IMG/VR virus record: IMGVR_UViG_3300042402_001868
Location: 62,001 to 126,000 of that record
Length of the DNA: 64,000 nucleotides
Source of the DNA: a virus
Direction: 5' to 3' (one strand)
The notes under the pieces are model-generated. The model had not been told where the DNA came from, searched no databases, and saw only the letters and a program-made list of their open reading frames with translations. Below, one piece after another: positions 44,947 to 52,560 of the stretch (position 1 is the stretch's first letter; the number at the start of each line of letters is the position of its first letter). Both the position numbers and the translations under genes were made by a program.

Positions 44947-45006
44947 AGGACCTCGTTTCCTTGAGCACTAAATGAAAAACCCTGGAGTGTTTAGTTCCAG
45001 GGTCCT
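44947..45006 (-). ncRNA. structured RNA candidate C
   Basis: AGGACC (44947-44952) pairs with GGTCCT (45001-45006); an inner CCCTGGA/TCCAGGG hairpin is strong. It could also act as an attenuator-like stem. Confidence 0.4.
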
Positions 45007-45056
45007 TTGGGTAGAATACAATTGTACTTTACACAGACCCTGAGTCTCCTGGAATG

Positions 45057-45128
45057 CTATTCACGCGACCGTTCGCATGTGACCAGGCTGATACCTGGGT
45101 AAACATGGATTTTGTTTGCAGTGAATAG
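45057..45128 (-). ncRNA. structured RNA candidate D
   Basis: CTATTCAC (45057-45064) pairs with GTGAATAG (45121-45128); the inner part has GCGACCGTTCGC. It is the first element after the consensus promoter at 45153-45181. Confidence 0.45.
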
Positions 45129-45152
45129 TTATGTTTTTTCATATTAGTCTCT

Positions 45153-45181
45153 ATTATAGTTTATTTATGATTGTGTGTCAA
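45153..45181 (-). promoter_or_regulatory. consensus sigma70 promoter for elements D-C-B and tRNA-Trp/Ala
   Basis: TTGACA at 45176-45181, 17-base spacer, TATAAT at 45153-45158. Confidence 0.85.
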
Positions 45182-45197
45182 CCACAAATGGTAAAAT

Positions 45198-45272
45198 TGG
45201 TTGCGGGGGAAGGACTCGAACCTCCGTCTTTCGGGTTATGAGCCCGATAGTCTACCACTGACGTACCCCGCG
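45198..45272 (-). tRNA. initiator tRNA-fMet(CAT)
   Basis: C1-A72 mismatch and three G-C pairs at the base of the anticodon stem (TCGGG-CTCATAA-CCCGA), both initiator hallmarks. Acceptor and anticodon stems are identical to E. coli fMet as remembered. CCA encoded. Confidence 0.93.
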
Positions 45273-45282
45273 GTAATACTTA

Positions 45283-45468
45283 TTTGATAACAATACTGCT
45301 GTGTGTTTAAAGGTTCCTGCTGTATTTCTACACCAGCATCCTTCCAACAGCATGTATGACTGTGACTAGCAGTCTGCCGCAACTTTCGTCCGCTCAGCGG
45401 CCATTGGATTTATAGTTCCCCAGCAGTTGGGCTCTCAGTCAAAGAATTTTTGACACATTGTTATCAAA
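45283..45468 (-). ncRNA. structured RNA candidate E
   Basis: A perfect 12-bp inverted repeat (TTTGATAACAAT at 45283-45294, ATTGTTATCAAA at 45457-45468) closes about 160 bases. Inside: TGCTG...CAGCA and CCGCTCAGCGG hairpins. It follows the radical SAM stop and precedes tRNA-fMet on the minus strand. Confidence 0.55.
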
Positions 45469-46654
45469 CAGCACTAGGTTTGAACACAGCGTCGTAGTCA
45501 GTGCCACGCATGCTGTCAAGCAGTTTAACATATTGTCGGTAATCATCATAGAGCTTTTGGTCAAACACAGTGGTTTTTCCTAGCCCTGTAATTATATTGT
45601 ATAACTCTTCTCCCCATAGATTATATGGATATATCTGTCCAAGACGAACCGACTCCGGCCTCCGCAACCAATCTACAGTTTCTATCCAGTCTACAAGACG
45701 TTTTAAGTCTTGAGGAGGTGCTGATTCCATGGTCAAACAAGGTGTACCAGACACCGTGGTTATTCTTAAATCTACTTCACGACTTTTAGCATAATCTACC
45801 AACGCCGGTAAACTGTACACACTTGCGTGTTGCAAGGTGTGATTGATGTTTCTCACTGCCCCTGGTAATGCCTCTTGAAGGAGAATCATATTTGCAGAAA
45901 TTTCCTCCCAGCGGCTAGGGTATCTTAGATAATCATTCATAGCCCCCACACCTTCGAGGCTCACGCTGATCCATACATTTGTAAATAATTTTAACTTGTC
46001 CACGAGAACCGGCGGTACACGAGTGAGATTGGTATTAAATTGCAATCTCACATCGGTGTTATTACTGGCAATCAAAATATCTAATATTTTCCAAGTGCTT
46101 GGCAGTGGAAAGGGTTCGCCGCCGCTGATGTCAATACTCACAGCATCCTTGAGTTTTTCAGTTAAAAATTCAATGTATGCAGGATTTTCCCACCACTTGT
46201 CTGGTTGTGGGTGCTGGTGTATCATATTGATGCGATCAAATGCCTCAGGGTTTTGGCCACGTTCCTGATGCCATGCACTGCTGGCATAAGTGCCGCACAT
46301 GATGCATCTTAAATTGCAGTGATTACCCAGGCGTATTTCAAAGTTGTAGATGGGATTATCTACACTCGGAGTAGTGTGAGTTTCTGGATGCAATTCGTTG
46401 GCTCTTTGTCTCAACGAAGTATATCCAAGATCTTCTTCTCGGAAACATTTTACGCATCCAACATGGCGAATTCCTTGATCAAAATCTTTAAGAATTGCAG
46501 TGCGTACATTGTCATTGTACCCTTGATATTGATCCCATCGGTATTCAAGAGACTGGTCACCTTCGGGGTACCATTGACAGCAAGGTGTTAAAACACCTTG
46601 CCATGTTATTCCCAATCCATGATTAACCATGGAGCATGTTATTTTTTCAGCCAT
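45464..46654 (-). CDS. twitch-type radical SAM protein in the tRNA cluster
   Basis: 396 residues. Half-domain cysteines C25-C26 and C67-x2-C70; core CNLRCIMC (C113, C117, C120); SGGEP about 60 residues later. Very similar in layout to the next gene, five bases upstream. Substrate unknown. Confidence 0.88.
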   Translation of the reverse strand: MAEKITCSMVNHGLGITWQGVLTPCCQWYPEGDQSLEYRWDQYQGYNDNVRTAILKDFDQGIRHVGCVKCFREEDLGYTSLRQRANELHPETHTTPSVDNPIYNFEIRLGNHCNLRCIMCGTYASSAWHQERGQNPEAFDRINMIHQHPQPDKWWENPAYIEFLTEKLKDAVSIDISGGEPFPLPSTWKILDILIASNNTDVRLQFNTNLTRVPPVLVDKLKLFTNVWISVSLEGVGAMNDYLRYPSRWEEISANMILLQEALPGAVRNINHTLQHASVYSLPALVDYAKSREVDLRITTVSGTPCLTMESAPPQDLKRLVDWIETVDWLRRPESVRLGQIYPYNLWGEELYNIITGLGKTTVFDQKLYDDYRQYVKLLDSMRGTDYDAVFKPSAV

Positions 46655-46659
46655 AGGTA

Positions 46660-47862
46660 TTACTTATTTAGAAAAGCCTGGTCAAATGTTATTTTTCGAA
46701 CGGAGTCTATTGATTGAGTAAACTCAAAAAACTTAGATCGGGTGTTTTCATTGAACGCATACTGATCTGTAAGAACTGCTTTTATATAATCTATTGCAGA
46801 ATTCAGATGTGTGATATAGATTGGGGGATCTTGTCCTTTCACAATCTTGGTCAATATAGCATTATCAGCAACGAATGTTTCAATCTGTTGTAATAACTCA
46901 TTGACCTGTGCAGGCGTGAGAGTGTTTATTTCAAGGTAATCGTGCCATGTTACTGTTTGCACTCGTAGAATATACGCATGGTCAACACAATATTGCAGTA
47001 CTGGAATCATTGTGTAATAACTGTAATGTTGTAAAATGTACCCAATATTAAAAAAACTCATATTGGGTAGAGTGTTTAACTTTTGAATATTTGTATTGAT
47101 GTTTCCCCACTTACTGCCATATCTCACATAGTCATTATGGTCTCCAATTCCTTCGACACTGACCATAACATCTATTTGTTTAAATTTTGATAACAGTTCG
47201 TAAACATTATCTTTGAGAAGAGTTGCGTTGGTCACAATGTTAAGATACACCGCCGGAGACAATTGCTCTAAAAAAGTAATTGCTTCTGGGGTAAACAACG
47301 GCTCTCCGCCAATTAATCTTACGTATCTTAGATTTGAAATCAAGGAAGGAGTTAGGTTTTTAAAATCTTGTGATTCGTACCAAAGAAACTTACTATCAAC
47401 AGTTGGGTATTTAAAATTATGTAAAATTGAAAAATTTTGTTTAATTTCAGTATTCCAACTGGAACTACTGTATGGTCCGCACATGTTGCAACGAAGATTG
47501 CAAGTGTTTCCAAACGCAATAGACAGGTGTTCAAGTTGATCAACTACGGCTGTATCAAATTGATCAAGATTGCCTCCAAAATGTTTGTTATATAACTGCC
47601 TTTCGCTAAACGTGTTTTTAGTAGCAGTCTCTTCAACTTCCCAACAGCGATGGCATCCCGAATGTTTAACCCCGGCTAGTAATTCTTGTCTGACAGAGTC
47701 TAATTTAGAAATCTTCCATGTTTTAAAATTTTTAATATGATGAGATTGTTTGTCTGGTGCCGAGACAGCACTTTCATCGTAGGCACAACATGGTGTAAGT
47801 TGCCCAGCATTTCCAATGCTCATGCCAACCCAGGGCATTATGCAAAATGTATCTTTATTCAT
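46660..47862 (-). CDS. twitch-type radical SAM protein in the tRNA cluster
   Basis: 400 residues from ATG 47862 (MNKDTFCIMPW); a longer frame to 47886 would run into tRNA-Cys. C25-C26, C70-x2-C73, core CNLRCNMC (C121, C125, C128), then IGGEPLF. It follows tRNA-Cys by 16 bases, so it is probably cotranscribed with the tRNAs and elements F-J. Confidence 0.87.
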   Translation of the reverse strand: MNKDTFCIMPWVGMSIGNAGQLTPCCAYDESAVSAPDKQSHHIKNFKTWKISKLDSVRQELLAGVKHSGCHRCWEVEETATKNTFSERQLYNKHFGGNLDQFDTAVVDQLEHLSIAFGNTCNLRCNMCGPYSSSSWNTEIKQNFSILHNFKYPTVDSKFLWYESQDFKNLTPSLISNLRYVRLIGGEPLFTPEAITFLEQLSPAVYLNIVTNATLLKDNVYELLSKFKQIDVMVSVEGIGDHNDYVRYGSKWGNINTNIQKLNTLPNMSFFNIGYILQHYSYYTMIPVLQYCVDHAYILRVQTVTWHDYLEINTLTPAQVNELLQQIETFVADNAILTKIVKGQDPPIYITHLNSAIDYIKAVLTDQYAFNENTRSKFFEFTQSIDSVRKITFDQAFLNK

Positions 47863-47878
47863 ACTGATATTTAACCTT

Positions 47879-47956
47879 TGGAACACAGGGTGAGATTTGA
47901 ACTCACGATTTTACGGATTTGCAATCCGTTGCATTTGACCACTCTGCCACCTGTGC
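47879..47956 (-). tRNA. tRNA-Cys(GCA)
   Basis: Anticodon loop TTGCAAA; CCA encoded. Confidence 0.94.
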
Positions 47957-47960
47957 ATAT

Positions 47961-48116
47961 TTTTATAGTCAAGCACCGAGAGATGCCGATTTGTCAACAA
48001 TGTAGCTAGCACTGACAAGCGAATGGCAGTTATGTCAGGACCTGTTCCTCGCACAGTTAGGCCCGAATAGTGACAGCGTCCCGTCACGATACCTTTATCG
48101 ATGCTTGACTATAAAA
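47961..48116 (-). ncRNA. structured RNA candidate F
   Basis: A perfect 15-bp inverted repeat (TTTTATAGTCAAGCA at 47961-47975, TGCTTGACTATAAAA at 48102-48116) closes 126 bases. Inner hairpins: GTGAC...GTCAC, CGAT...ATCG and TGACA...TGTCA. No coding frame. It abuts tRNA-Cys and element G. Confidence 0.6.
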
Positions 48117-48117
48117 A

Positions 48118-48200
48118 CATATTGAAACACACTAACTACCTTGGCATGTACTAAGGTTCAATGAACCGCTACGACCCTATCTTTAATGTGCTTCAATATG
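48118..48200 (-). ncRNA. structured RNA candidate G
   Basis: CATATTGAA/TTCAATATG closing stem (48118-48126 with 48192-48200), with inner hairpins ACCTT...AAGGT and GGTTC-AAT-GAACC: a compact three-way junction of tRNA size that lacks a T-loop or CCA. Confidence 0.55.
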
Positions 48201-48202
48201 CT

Positions 48203-48397
48203 CTGCATCCCCCGGCGGTAATTATAGTACAGGAAGATATGACGCTATCATACCCCCTATAAGTACCTTCCACCCGCTTCCCGACAGGGACCGTTCTCGC
48301 ATTGCTAGCGGCCTTTGGGTTTAAAGACTACCACCCGTAGTTGTCACACTACTTCTCATCCTGCGGGTCACAGTATCCGGAGACACCCGGAACGTTC
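48203..48397 (-). ncRNA. noncoding stretch H, structured
   Basis: 195 bases between element G and tRNA-Tyr with no convincing gene. Local hairpins are clear (GTAGT-TGTCAC-ACTAC; CCGG-AGACAC-CCGG; CCCGACAGGG), but no single closing stem was found. Confidence 0.35.
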
Positions 48398-48482
48398 TGG
48401 TGGAGATGATAGGGATCGAACCTATCGTGACCGAAGTCGGAGGAGTTACAGTCCCCTGCCACACCATTGCGGCGGCATCTCC
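48398..48482 (-). tRNA. tRNA-Tyr(GTA)
   Basis: Anticodon loop CTGTAAC-type with GTA; long variable arm typical of bacterial Tyr; CCA encoded. Confidence 0.93.
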
Positions 48483-48487
48483 ATGTA

Positions 48488-48562
48488 TGGTACTCGATAG
48501 CGGAGTCGAACCGCTCTTGCCTGGATGAAAACCAGATGTCCTAACCGATAGACGAATCGAGC
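48488..48562 (-). tRNA. tRNA-Glu(TTC)
   Basis: Anticodon loop TTTTCAT; CCA encoded. Confidence 0.93.
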
Positions 48563-48570
48563 AAATAAGG

Positions 48571-48635
48571 GAGAGCCACGGTTGCAGGACCTAGTGCTTC
48601 GTTACCAAAGGAAGTATCCAGGCGATGTGGCTCTC
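48571..48635 (-). ncRNA. structured RNA candidate I
   Basis: GAGAGCCAC/GTGGCTCTC, a perfect 9-bp closing stem, with an inner GCTTC/GAAGT stem. It sits between tRNA-Asp and tRNA-Glu and has tRNA-like length but no T-arm or CCA. Confidence 0.55.
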
Positions 48636-48641
48636 AAAACT

Positions 48642-48716
48642 TGGCGGTCTGTGGGAGAATCGAACTCCCGTAAGTGGATAGACAATCCACAGTAATAACC
48701 TCTATACGAACAGACC
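48642..48716 (-). tRNA. tRNA-Asp(GTC)
   Basis: Anticodon loop TTGTCTA; G discriminator and CCA encoded. Confidence 0.95.
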
Positions 48717-48724
48717 AAAATCTA

Positions 48725-48939
48725 CTATATTAAAAAATACTAAAGGAACCATTGTGCATCTATGTCTACCTATACAACCGTCTTGTATAGGCCTGCACGG
48801 TCATTACTGCCTACATGCTCCGCCGCTTTTCTGGACATTTCTGCCCGGTTTCATAGACCTAGATTGAGCGTGGGCGGCCCCACTGTCCTCGCCTTAGATC
48901 CCTAACGGTGTAGGTAACCTTTAATACATTTTAATATAG
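48725..48939 (-). ncRNA. structured RNA candidate J
   Basis: CTATATTAAAA (48725-48735) pairs with TTTTAATATAG (48929-48939), extended inwards by AAAGG/CCTTT. Inside is a perfect CCTATACAA-CCGTC-TTGTATAGG hairpin. About 215 bases, no coding frame; first element downstream of two tandem promoters. Confidence 0.55.
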
Positions 48940-49011
48940 CAACCCTTGCGGGCTACTACAAGAAAAACTTAACTTTTTAAAGAACATCTAGTTAATTTCT
49001 AACTAGTCTCT

Positions 49012-49040
49012 AGTATAGCACAATGTCAATATCTAGTCAA
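49012..49040 (-). promoter_or_regulatory. sigma70-type promoter (proximal) for element J and tRNA-Asp/Glu/Tyr/Cys
   Basis: TTGACT at 49035-49040, 17-base spacer ending TGTGC, TATACT at 49012-49017. Confidence 0.78.
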
Positions 49041-49109
49041 CTTGTTTTTGCAAGTCCCTTCACTTTAGAAGGATTCTGTTAAGAACACCTTGTTTCTTAA
49101 CTTGTTTCT

Positions 49110-49138
49110 ATTGTAGCAAATTGCGAATATTGCGTCAA
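49110..49138 (-). promoter_or_regulatory. sigma70-type promoter (distal), tandem with 49012-49040
   Basis: TTGACG at 49133-49138, 17-base spacer ending TTTGC, TACAAT at 49110-49115. Confidence 0.7.
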
Positions 49139-49146
49139 CCTCCAAT

Positions 49147-49172
49147 AAAAAACCCGCTTAGTGCGGGTTTTT
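49147..49172. terminator. rho-independent terminator after the DUF4214 gene
   Basis: AAAACCCGC-TTAGT-GCGGGTTTTT hairpin flanked by A and T runs; can work on both strands. Confidence 0.85.
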
Positions 49173-49198
49173 ATAAATGTAATACTTTTGTTTACATT

Positions 49199-50098
49199 TT
49201 ATGCAACAAACGGAGTGTACTCAATTCCTGTTGTTGCTAACCCTACTAATCCAATTGTGGTTTCAAAAGCTGCCAACTCACTTGCGGCTACTAAAACATC
49301 TGCTTGGCTCAAATTGCTACTAGTCATCCAAGCTGTGTAATCGGTAACCTGGGTCAATGTAGCATCTGTACCAAATACGTTTTTGTAAACATGCTTGATA
49401 AATGTTTCATTACTGACACCACCAGCATCTGTTTTGTAAGTGTCTGTGGCCAATAATGCTGTTGCTAGTTCTTTGTTGGTCCATCCTGAATCAGCAAGGT
49501 GTATACCAATGCCTTTGTATGCGTTGGTTACGTCAGCTGTGCCAAGTGCGGCTGCCAACAATGCGTATACATCGCCGGCACGGCCTGCGGCATCATAAGC
49601 AACGGCCTTGTCAGTGAACACCACACGCTCATGGTCAGCAAGATTGAATTCCATGTTAGAAACTAGAGTACTTGCCAAGGTAACCTTAGCGGCAGTTTTA
49701 GTTGTGGTGAACTCTGTGCTTGCACCGCCCATGGTGTAAGTGTCAACACCTGCGGTACCAGTGACATCTACAACAACGTCAACGGTGCCATCACCTGCAC
49801 GACCTGTACCCACTACGCCGAATGTGGCAACTTTACCTAGTGTGCCAACAGTGGCCACTGTAACGATCAAGTTGTTGGCTACCGTGCCGCCTAATGCTGT
49901 TCCAGCAAGAGTGATTGTATCACCTGCTACATAGCCGCGACCTGCACTTGCGGCAAGGCTGTCTAATACAACGGAATATACGCCGTTGGTTTTTGTAACA
50001 TCAAATGCGGCCTCAACTCCTGCACCACCTGTTAATCCAGTGATGTTTTGATAGGTAGCGTTTACTGCTTTGTCTTTGATTGTAATTGTTGTTGTCAT
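49199..50098 (-). CDS. DUF4214-domain surface/decoration protein
   Basis: 299 residues from ATG 50098 (MTTTITIKDK) after AAGGAAAA. The N-terminal 130 residues are Gly/Val/Thr-rich with GRGYVAGDTITLAG, a motif of phage structural proteins. The C-terminal half has DVYALLAAALG, GWTNKEL and FIKHVYKNVFGTDAT, a DUF4214-type domain linked to surface-layer and adhesion proteins. It has its own strong promoter and terminator, fitting high expression as a virion decoration or fibre protein. Confidence 0.78.
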   Translation of the reverse strand: MTTTITIKDKAVNATYQNITGLTGGAGVEAAFDVTKTNGVYSVVLDSLAASAGRGYVAGDTITLAGTALGGTVANNLIVTVATVGTLGKVATFGVVGTGRAGDGTVDVVVDVTGTAGVDTYTMGGASTEFTTTKTAAKVTLASTLVSNMEFNLADHERVVFTDKAVAYDAAGRAGDVYALLAAALGTADVTNAYKGIGIHLADSGWTNKELATALLATDTYKTDAGGVSNETFIKHVYKNVFGTDATLTQVTDYTAWMTSSNLSQADVLVAASELAAFETTIGLVGLATTGIEYTPFVA

Positions 50099-50127
50099 TA
50101 TTTTTCCTTGTAAAATGAATATCAACT

Positions 50128-50156
50128 AGTATATAGCGTTTATACTAATAAGTCAA
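50128..50156 (-). promoter_or_regulatory. sigma70-type promoter for the DUF4214 gene
   Basis: TTGACT at 50151-50156, 17-base spacer, TATACT at 50128-50133. Confidence 0.75.
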
Positions 50157-50187
50157 AGAAAAAGGGCACAAAAATGCCCTTTTTTTG
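50157..50187. terminator. terminator between tmRNA and DUF4214 gene
   Basis: AAAGGGCA/TGCCCTTT hairpin with T run; it ends the tmRNA coding piece on the minus strand. Confidence 0.85.
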
Positions 50188-50188
50188 G

Positions 50189-50505
50189 TGGTTTCTGTTA
50201 CGAGGTATTTCCTACCCTAGGCTGAGTTCAGGCAGCCAAAGCGAACTGTTCGTCGTTTGCATTTACGTGTTTTGCTTCTCCGACCGGGAGACCCCTGTCC
50301 TAACGGCTTCTACATTGCCGGACTGTCCATTTCCGTACTCTTGACCCAATCGATATCTATGTCAGGCCCATCAAAAACACACTAGAACTAAGATTTTCGC
50401 AGTCAAGTTTTAGAGTACTCGTACTACGCCAATGTGCTTATGGTGGACCTGCCGGGAACTGCCCCCGGGTCTTGAATCCTTTTCTGTCTACTTCATACAG
50501 TCTTA
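50189..50505 (-). ncRNA. ssrA: circularly permuted two-piece tmRNA
   Basis: The tag frame at 50228-50260 encodes ANDEQFALAA followed by TGA, the SsrA degradation tag pattern. Upstream on the same strand the 3' tRNA-like part comes first: T-arm CCGGG-GGCAGTT-CCCGG, CAGGTCC, discriminator A, and CCA at 50441-50443. The 5' acceptor strand GGGCCTG is at 50363-50369. They pair with a G3-U70 wobble, the alanyl-tRNA synthetase identity element. The order (acceptor piece, spacer about 70 bases, coding piece) is that of permuted tmRNA genes of alphaproteobacteria, cyanobacteria and some betaproteobacteria. End points are approximate. Confidence 0.9.
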
Positions 50506-50511
50506 ACTTGT

Positions 50512-50540
50512 ATTTAAACATATCTTCGAATTATTGTCAA
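50512..50540 (-). promoter_or_regulatory. likely tmRNA promoter
   Basis: TTGACA at 50535-50540, 17-base spacer, TTAAAT at 50512-50517; a weaker -10 box than the others. Confidence 0.55.
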
Positions 50541-50580
50541 CCTCTAATCACAGCATAATTACATACAGCAAGGACAACAT

Positions 50581-51288
50581 ATGATTTATTTTGATGGTGA
50601 TAGTCACACATACGGGGAAGAATTAGAAAACCCTGCGCAGGAAAGTTTTCCAAAAATCTTGTCAGAAAAACTAGGACATGAATTTGTAAACTTAGCCGAA
50701 TCTGGATGTGCCAATGATGAAATCATGAGAAGGGTACATCGTTACCTGGCACAGTGCAAAGAAAAAAATCAATACCCAGACATGATAATCATTGGTTGGA
50801 CTGAAGTTGACCGCGAAACATGGTTCCTTAACGGTGTGGGAAAATCTGTTGAAACATACAAATTAACCGCAACAGATGCACATAAACTGAACCCTGAGAG
50901 GCTTGCTAAATTTAGAAAAAATGTCAAATACAACGGTATGTATATTGCTGCCATGACACACTATTGGTACAATCAAGTTTTTAATTTACATTGTGAACTT
51001 GAACTGTTAAAAATTCCGCACTTGTTTTTTCATGGCTGTCCAAATTGGTTAAAAAAGTGGAATGACATCCGTAGTTGGAATATTGTAAAAATGGACAATA
51101 TCACCACATATCCGTGGAATAATACTTTTATAAATCAGACAGATCCTGATTTTAGCATGTTTCAATGGACCACTGCTCGTGGACATCCACACACCAAATA
51201 TGATCACGTTGGACCTCTAGCACATGTTGAATGGGCCGAGTTGTTGTACAACCACATACAACAGCATGCTCTGCTAGATCAATTGTGA
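50581..51288 (+). CDS. SGNH/GDSL-like protein
   Basis: 235 residues, the only + strand gene in the right two thirds of the window. FDGDSHTYGEEL is block I with the Ser nucleophile; the C-terminal HVGPLAHVEWAELL carries the Asp/His-like block. AAGGAC precedes ATG 50581. Esterase or acyl-transfer activity on glycans or lipids is a family inference. Confidence 0.8.
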   Translation: MIYFDGDSHTYGEELENPAQESFPKILSEKLGHEFVNLAESGCANDEIMRRVHRYLAQCKEKNQYPDMIIIGWTEVDRETWFLNGVGKSVETYKLTATDAHKLNPERLAKFRKNVKYNGMYIAAMTHYWYNQVFNLHCELELLKIPHLFFHGCPNWLKKWNDIRSWNIVKMDNITTYPWNNTFINQTDPDFSMFQWTTARGHPHTKYDHVGPLAHVEWAELLYNHIQQHALLDQL

Positions 51289-51809
51289 CTGTCATTGTCC
51301 CATTCTTTTGGAATCCAGCCTAGTCGAAATAGGTCTGCTCGTATTTCGTCAGTAACTGTGCCCTCTGGCACATGTCCTAGGTTCACCCATTGTTCATCGG
51401 GTTCACCTTGTATTCCTGAACAATACCAATCAATATAGTCACCTTGTTCGCGCATGTCTGCCACAATGCCTCCTGCATGGCGCCAACTGGCACTCCACCG
51501 CTGATCCCGGATCAATGGCCATACTTTGTTCTTTACAAACTGCATGTTGCACATGGCCGCATACAAGTTTTGAGCATAAGAGGCATTGCTTTTAACTTTG
51601 TCACAGATCCACTTGGTGCTACGCAGGTCGTATTCCATGTTGTCTTTTTGCCATTCAGGATCTACTATATTAGCTTCAGCTTGTTCTTTAGCTGTTTTCC
51701 ACATGTTAATATAAATTTCTGGAACTTCTTTGCCATCTTGTTTGGCTCGCTCTTTTGCACTCTCAAGTTGGAAGGTATGGCGCTCGGGACTGCTGTTTAC
51801 TTTGGTCAT
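51279..51809 (-). CDS. conserved phage hypothetical protein
   Basis: 176 residues with RSTKWICDKVKSNASYAQNLYAA and LIRDQRWSASWRHAGGIVADMR, resembling from memory a protein of cyanophage myoviruses. Soluble, Trp-rich C-terminus. Its 3' end overlaps the convergent SGNH gene by 10 bases. Confidence 0.8.
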   Translation of the reverse strand: MTKVNSSPERHTFQLESAKERAKQDGKEVPEIYINMWKTAKEQAEANIVDPEWQKDNMEYDLRSTKWICDKVKSNASYAQNLYAAMCNMQFVKNKVWPLIRDQRWSASWRHAGGIVADMREQGDYIDWYCSGIQGEPDEQWVNLGHVPEGTVTDEIRADLFRLGWIPKEWDNDSHN

Positions 51810-51819
51810 GATATAAAAA

Positions 51820-51906
51820 TGGTACGAGTGACCGGAATTGAACCGGTACGCCTTTTAAAGCGAGAGATTTTAAGTCTCTTGTGTCTACCTATTTCACCAC
51901 ACTCGC
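51820..51906 (-). tRNA. tRNA-Leu(TAA)
   Basis: Long variable arm; anticodon loop CTTAAAA; CCA encoded. Confidence 0.95.
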
Positions 51907-51913
51907 TTGTGCA

Positions 51914-52075
51914 TTAACCGCCCCTGCCAGTGACCTTTTTAACAGGTTTGCCCACAGGCTGTGGCGCTGTTGCTTTCTTAACTGACTTGGAACCTTTAGC
52001 AGGTTTTGCATCAGGATGTTGTGCGGCATGCTTTTTTTCCAATGCCGCTTTTACTGCTGTGATATATGAAGCCAT
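51914..52075 (-). CDS. 53-residue Lys/Pro-rich basic protein
   Basis: ATG 52075 after AGGAG; TAA at 51914-51916. A short N-terminal helix (ASYITAVKAALEKKH) is followed by a disordered tail of Lys, Ala and Pro (KPAKGSKSVKKATAPQPVGK). It could bind nucleic acid. It sits between tRNA-Arg and tRNA-Leu. Confidence 0.68.
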   Translation of the reverse strand: MASYITAVKAALEKKHAAQHPDAKPAKGSKSVKKATAPQPVGKPVKKVTGRGG

Positions 52076-52109
52076 ACTGTTCTCCTAGTGTCTGTTATTT
52101 AACAGGGCA

Positions 52110-52184
52110 TGGTCCGGCCACTAGGAATCGAACCTAGATTGACGGCTTAGAAGGCCGCTGTATTATCCATTATACTATGGCCAG
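52110..52184 (-). tRNA. tRNA-Arg(TCT)
   Basis: Anticodon loop CTTCTAA; acceptor CTGGCCA/TGGCCGG; CCA encoded. Confidence 0.93.
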
Positions 52185-52189
52185 ACAAT

Positions 52190-52549
52190 TTAATCCCAAT
52201 GCATCCGGTTGTTCATCTGATAGAAAAAATCTTTTTCTAACTCATACATATCTGATGGACTCAATCTAAAGTGTTGACTATTACCCAGTCTTGATACTGA
52301 AAATCTAACATAGCTAGCAGGTTCGCAGTTGGGTCGCGGTGCATGATGTTTGTTAATTACCAACCAGTTGTGTCCGTTAACTTCGGCATTGAATCCTGTT
52401 TCTTTGTTCCAGTTGGCCAGCATGTCGGCCATCTGATCTGTGGTCATGTGATACCCTTGAGCATAGGTGTCGCTAACTCTTATAGAGAGGTCAACCCGCT
52501 TTTGCTCTTTGAACACATATAGTTTTAAAGTTTTGGTAAAGTTTAACAT
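52190..52549 (-). CDS. unidentified small protein
   Basis: 119 residues (MLNFTKTLKLYVFKEQKRVDLS), alternating strands, ending MNNRMHWD. No family recognised. It lies between tRNA-Arg(TCT) and tRNA-Ile2. Confidence 0.72.
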   Translation of the reverse strand: MLNFTKTLKLYVFKEQKRVDLSIRVSDTYAQGYHMTTDQMADMLANWNKETGFNAEVNGHNWLVINKHHAPRPNCEPASYVRFSVSRLGNSQHFRLSPSDMYELEKDFFYQMNNRMHWD

Positions 52550-52560
52550 TTAGAATTAAT

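Noticed and set aside
48118-48200. Degenerate tRNA at element G
   Set aside because: tRNA-sized and branched, but no T-loop consensus, anticodon arm or CCA.
48315-48500. 61-residue + strand frame
   Set aside because: Covers tRNA-Tyr and structured noncoding sequence.
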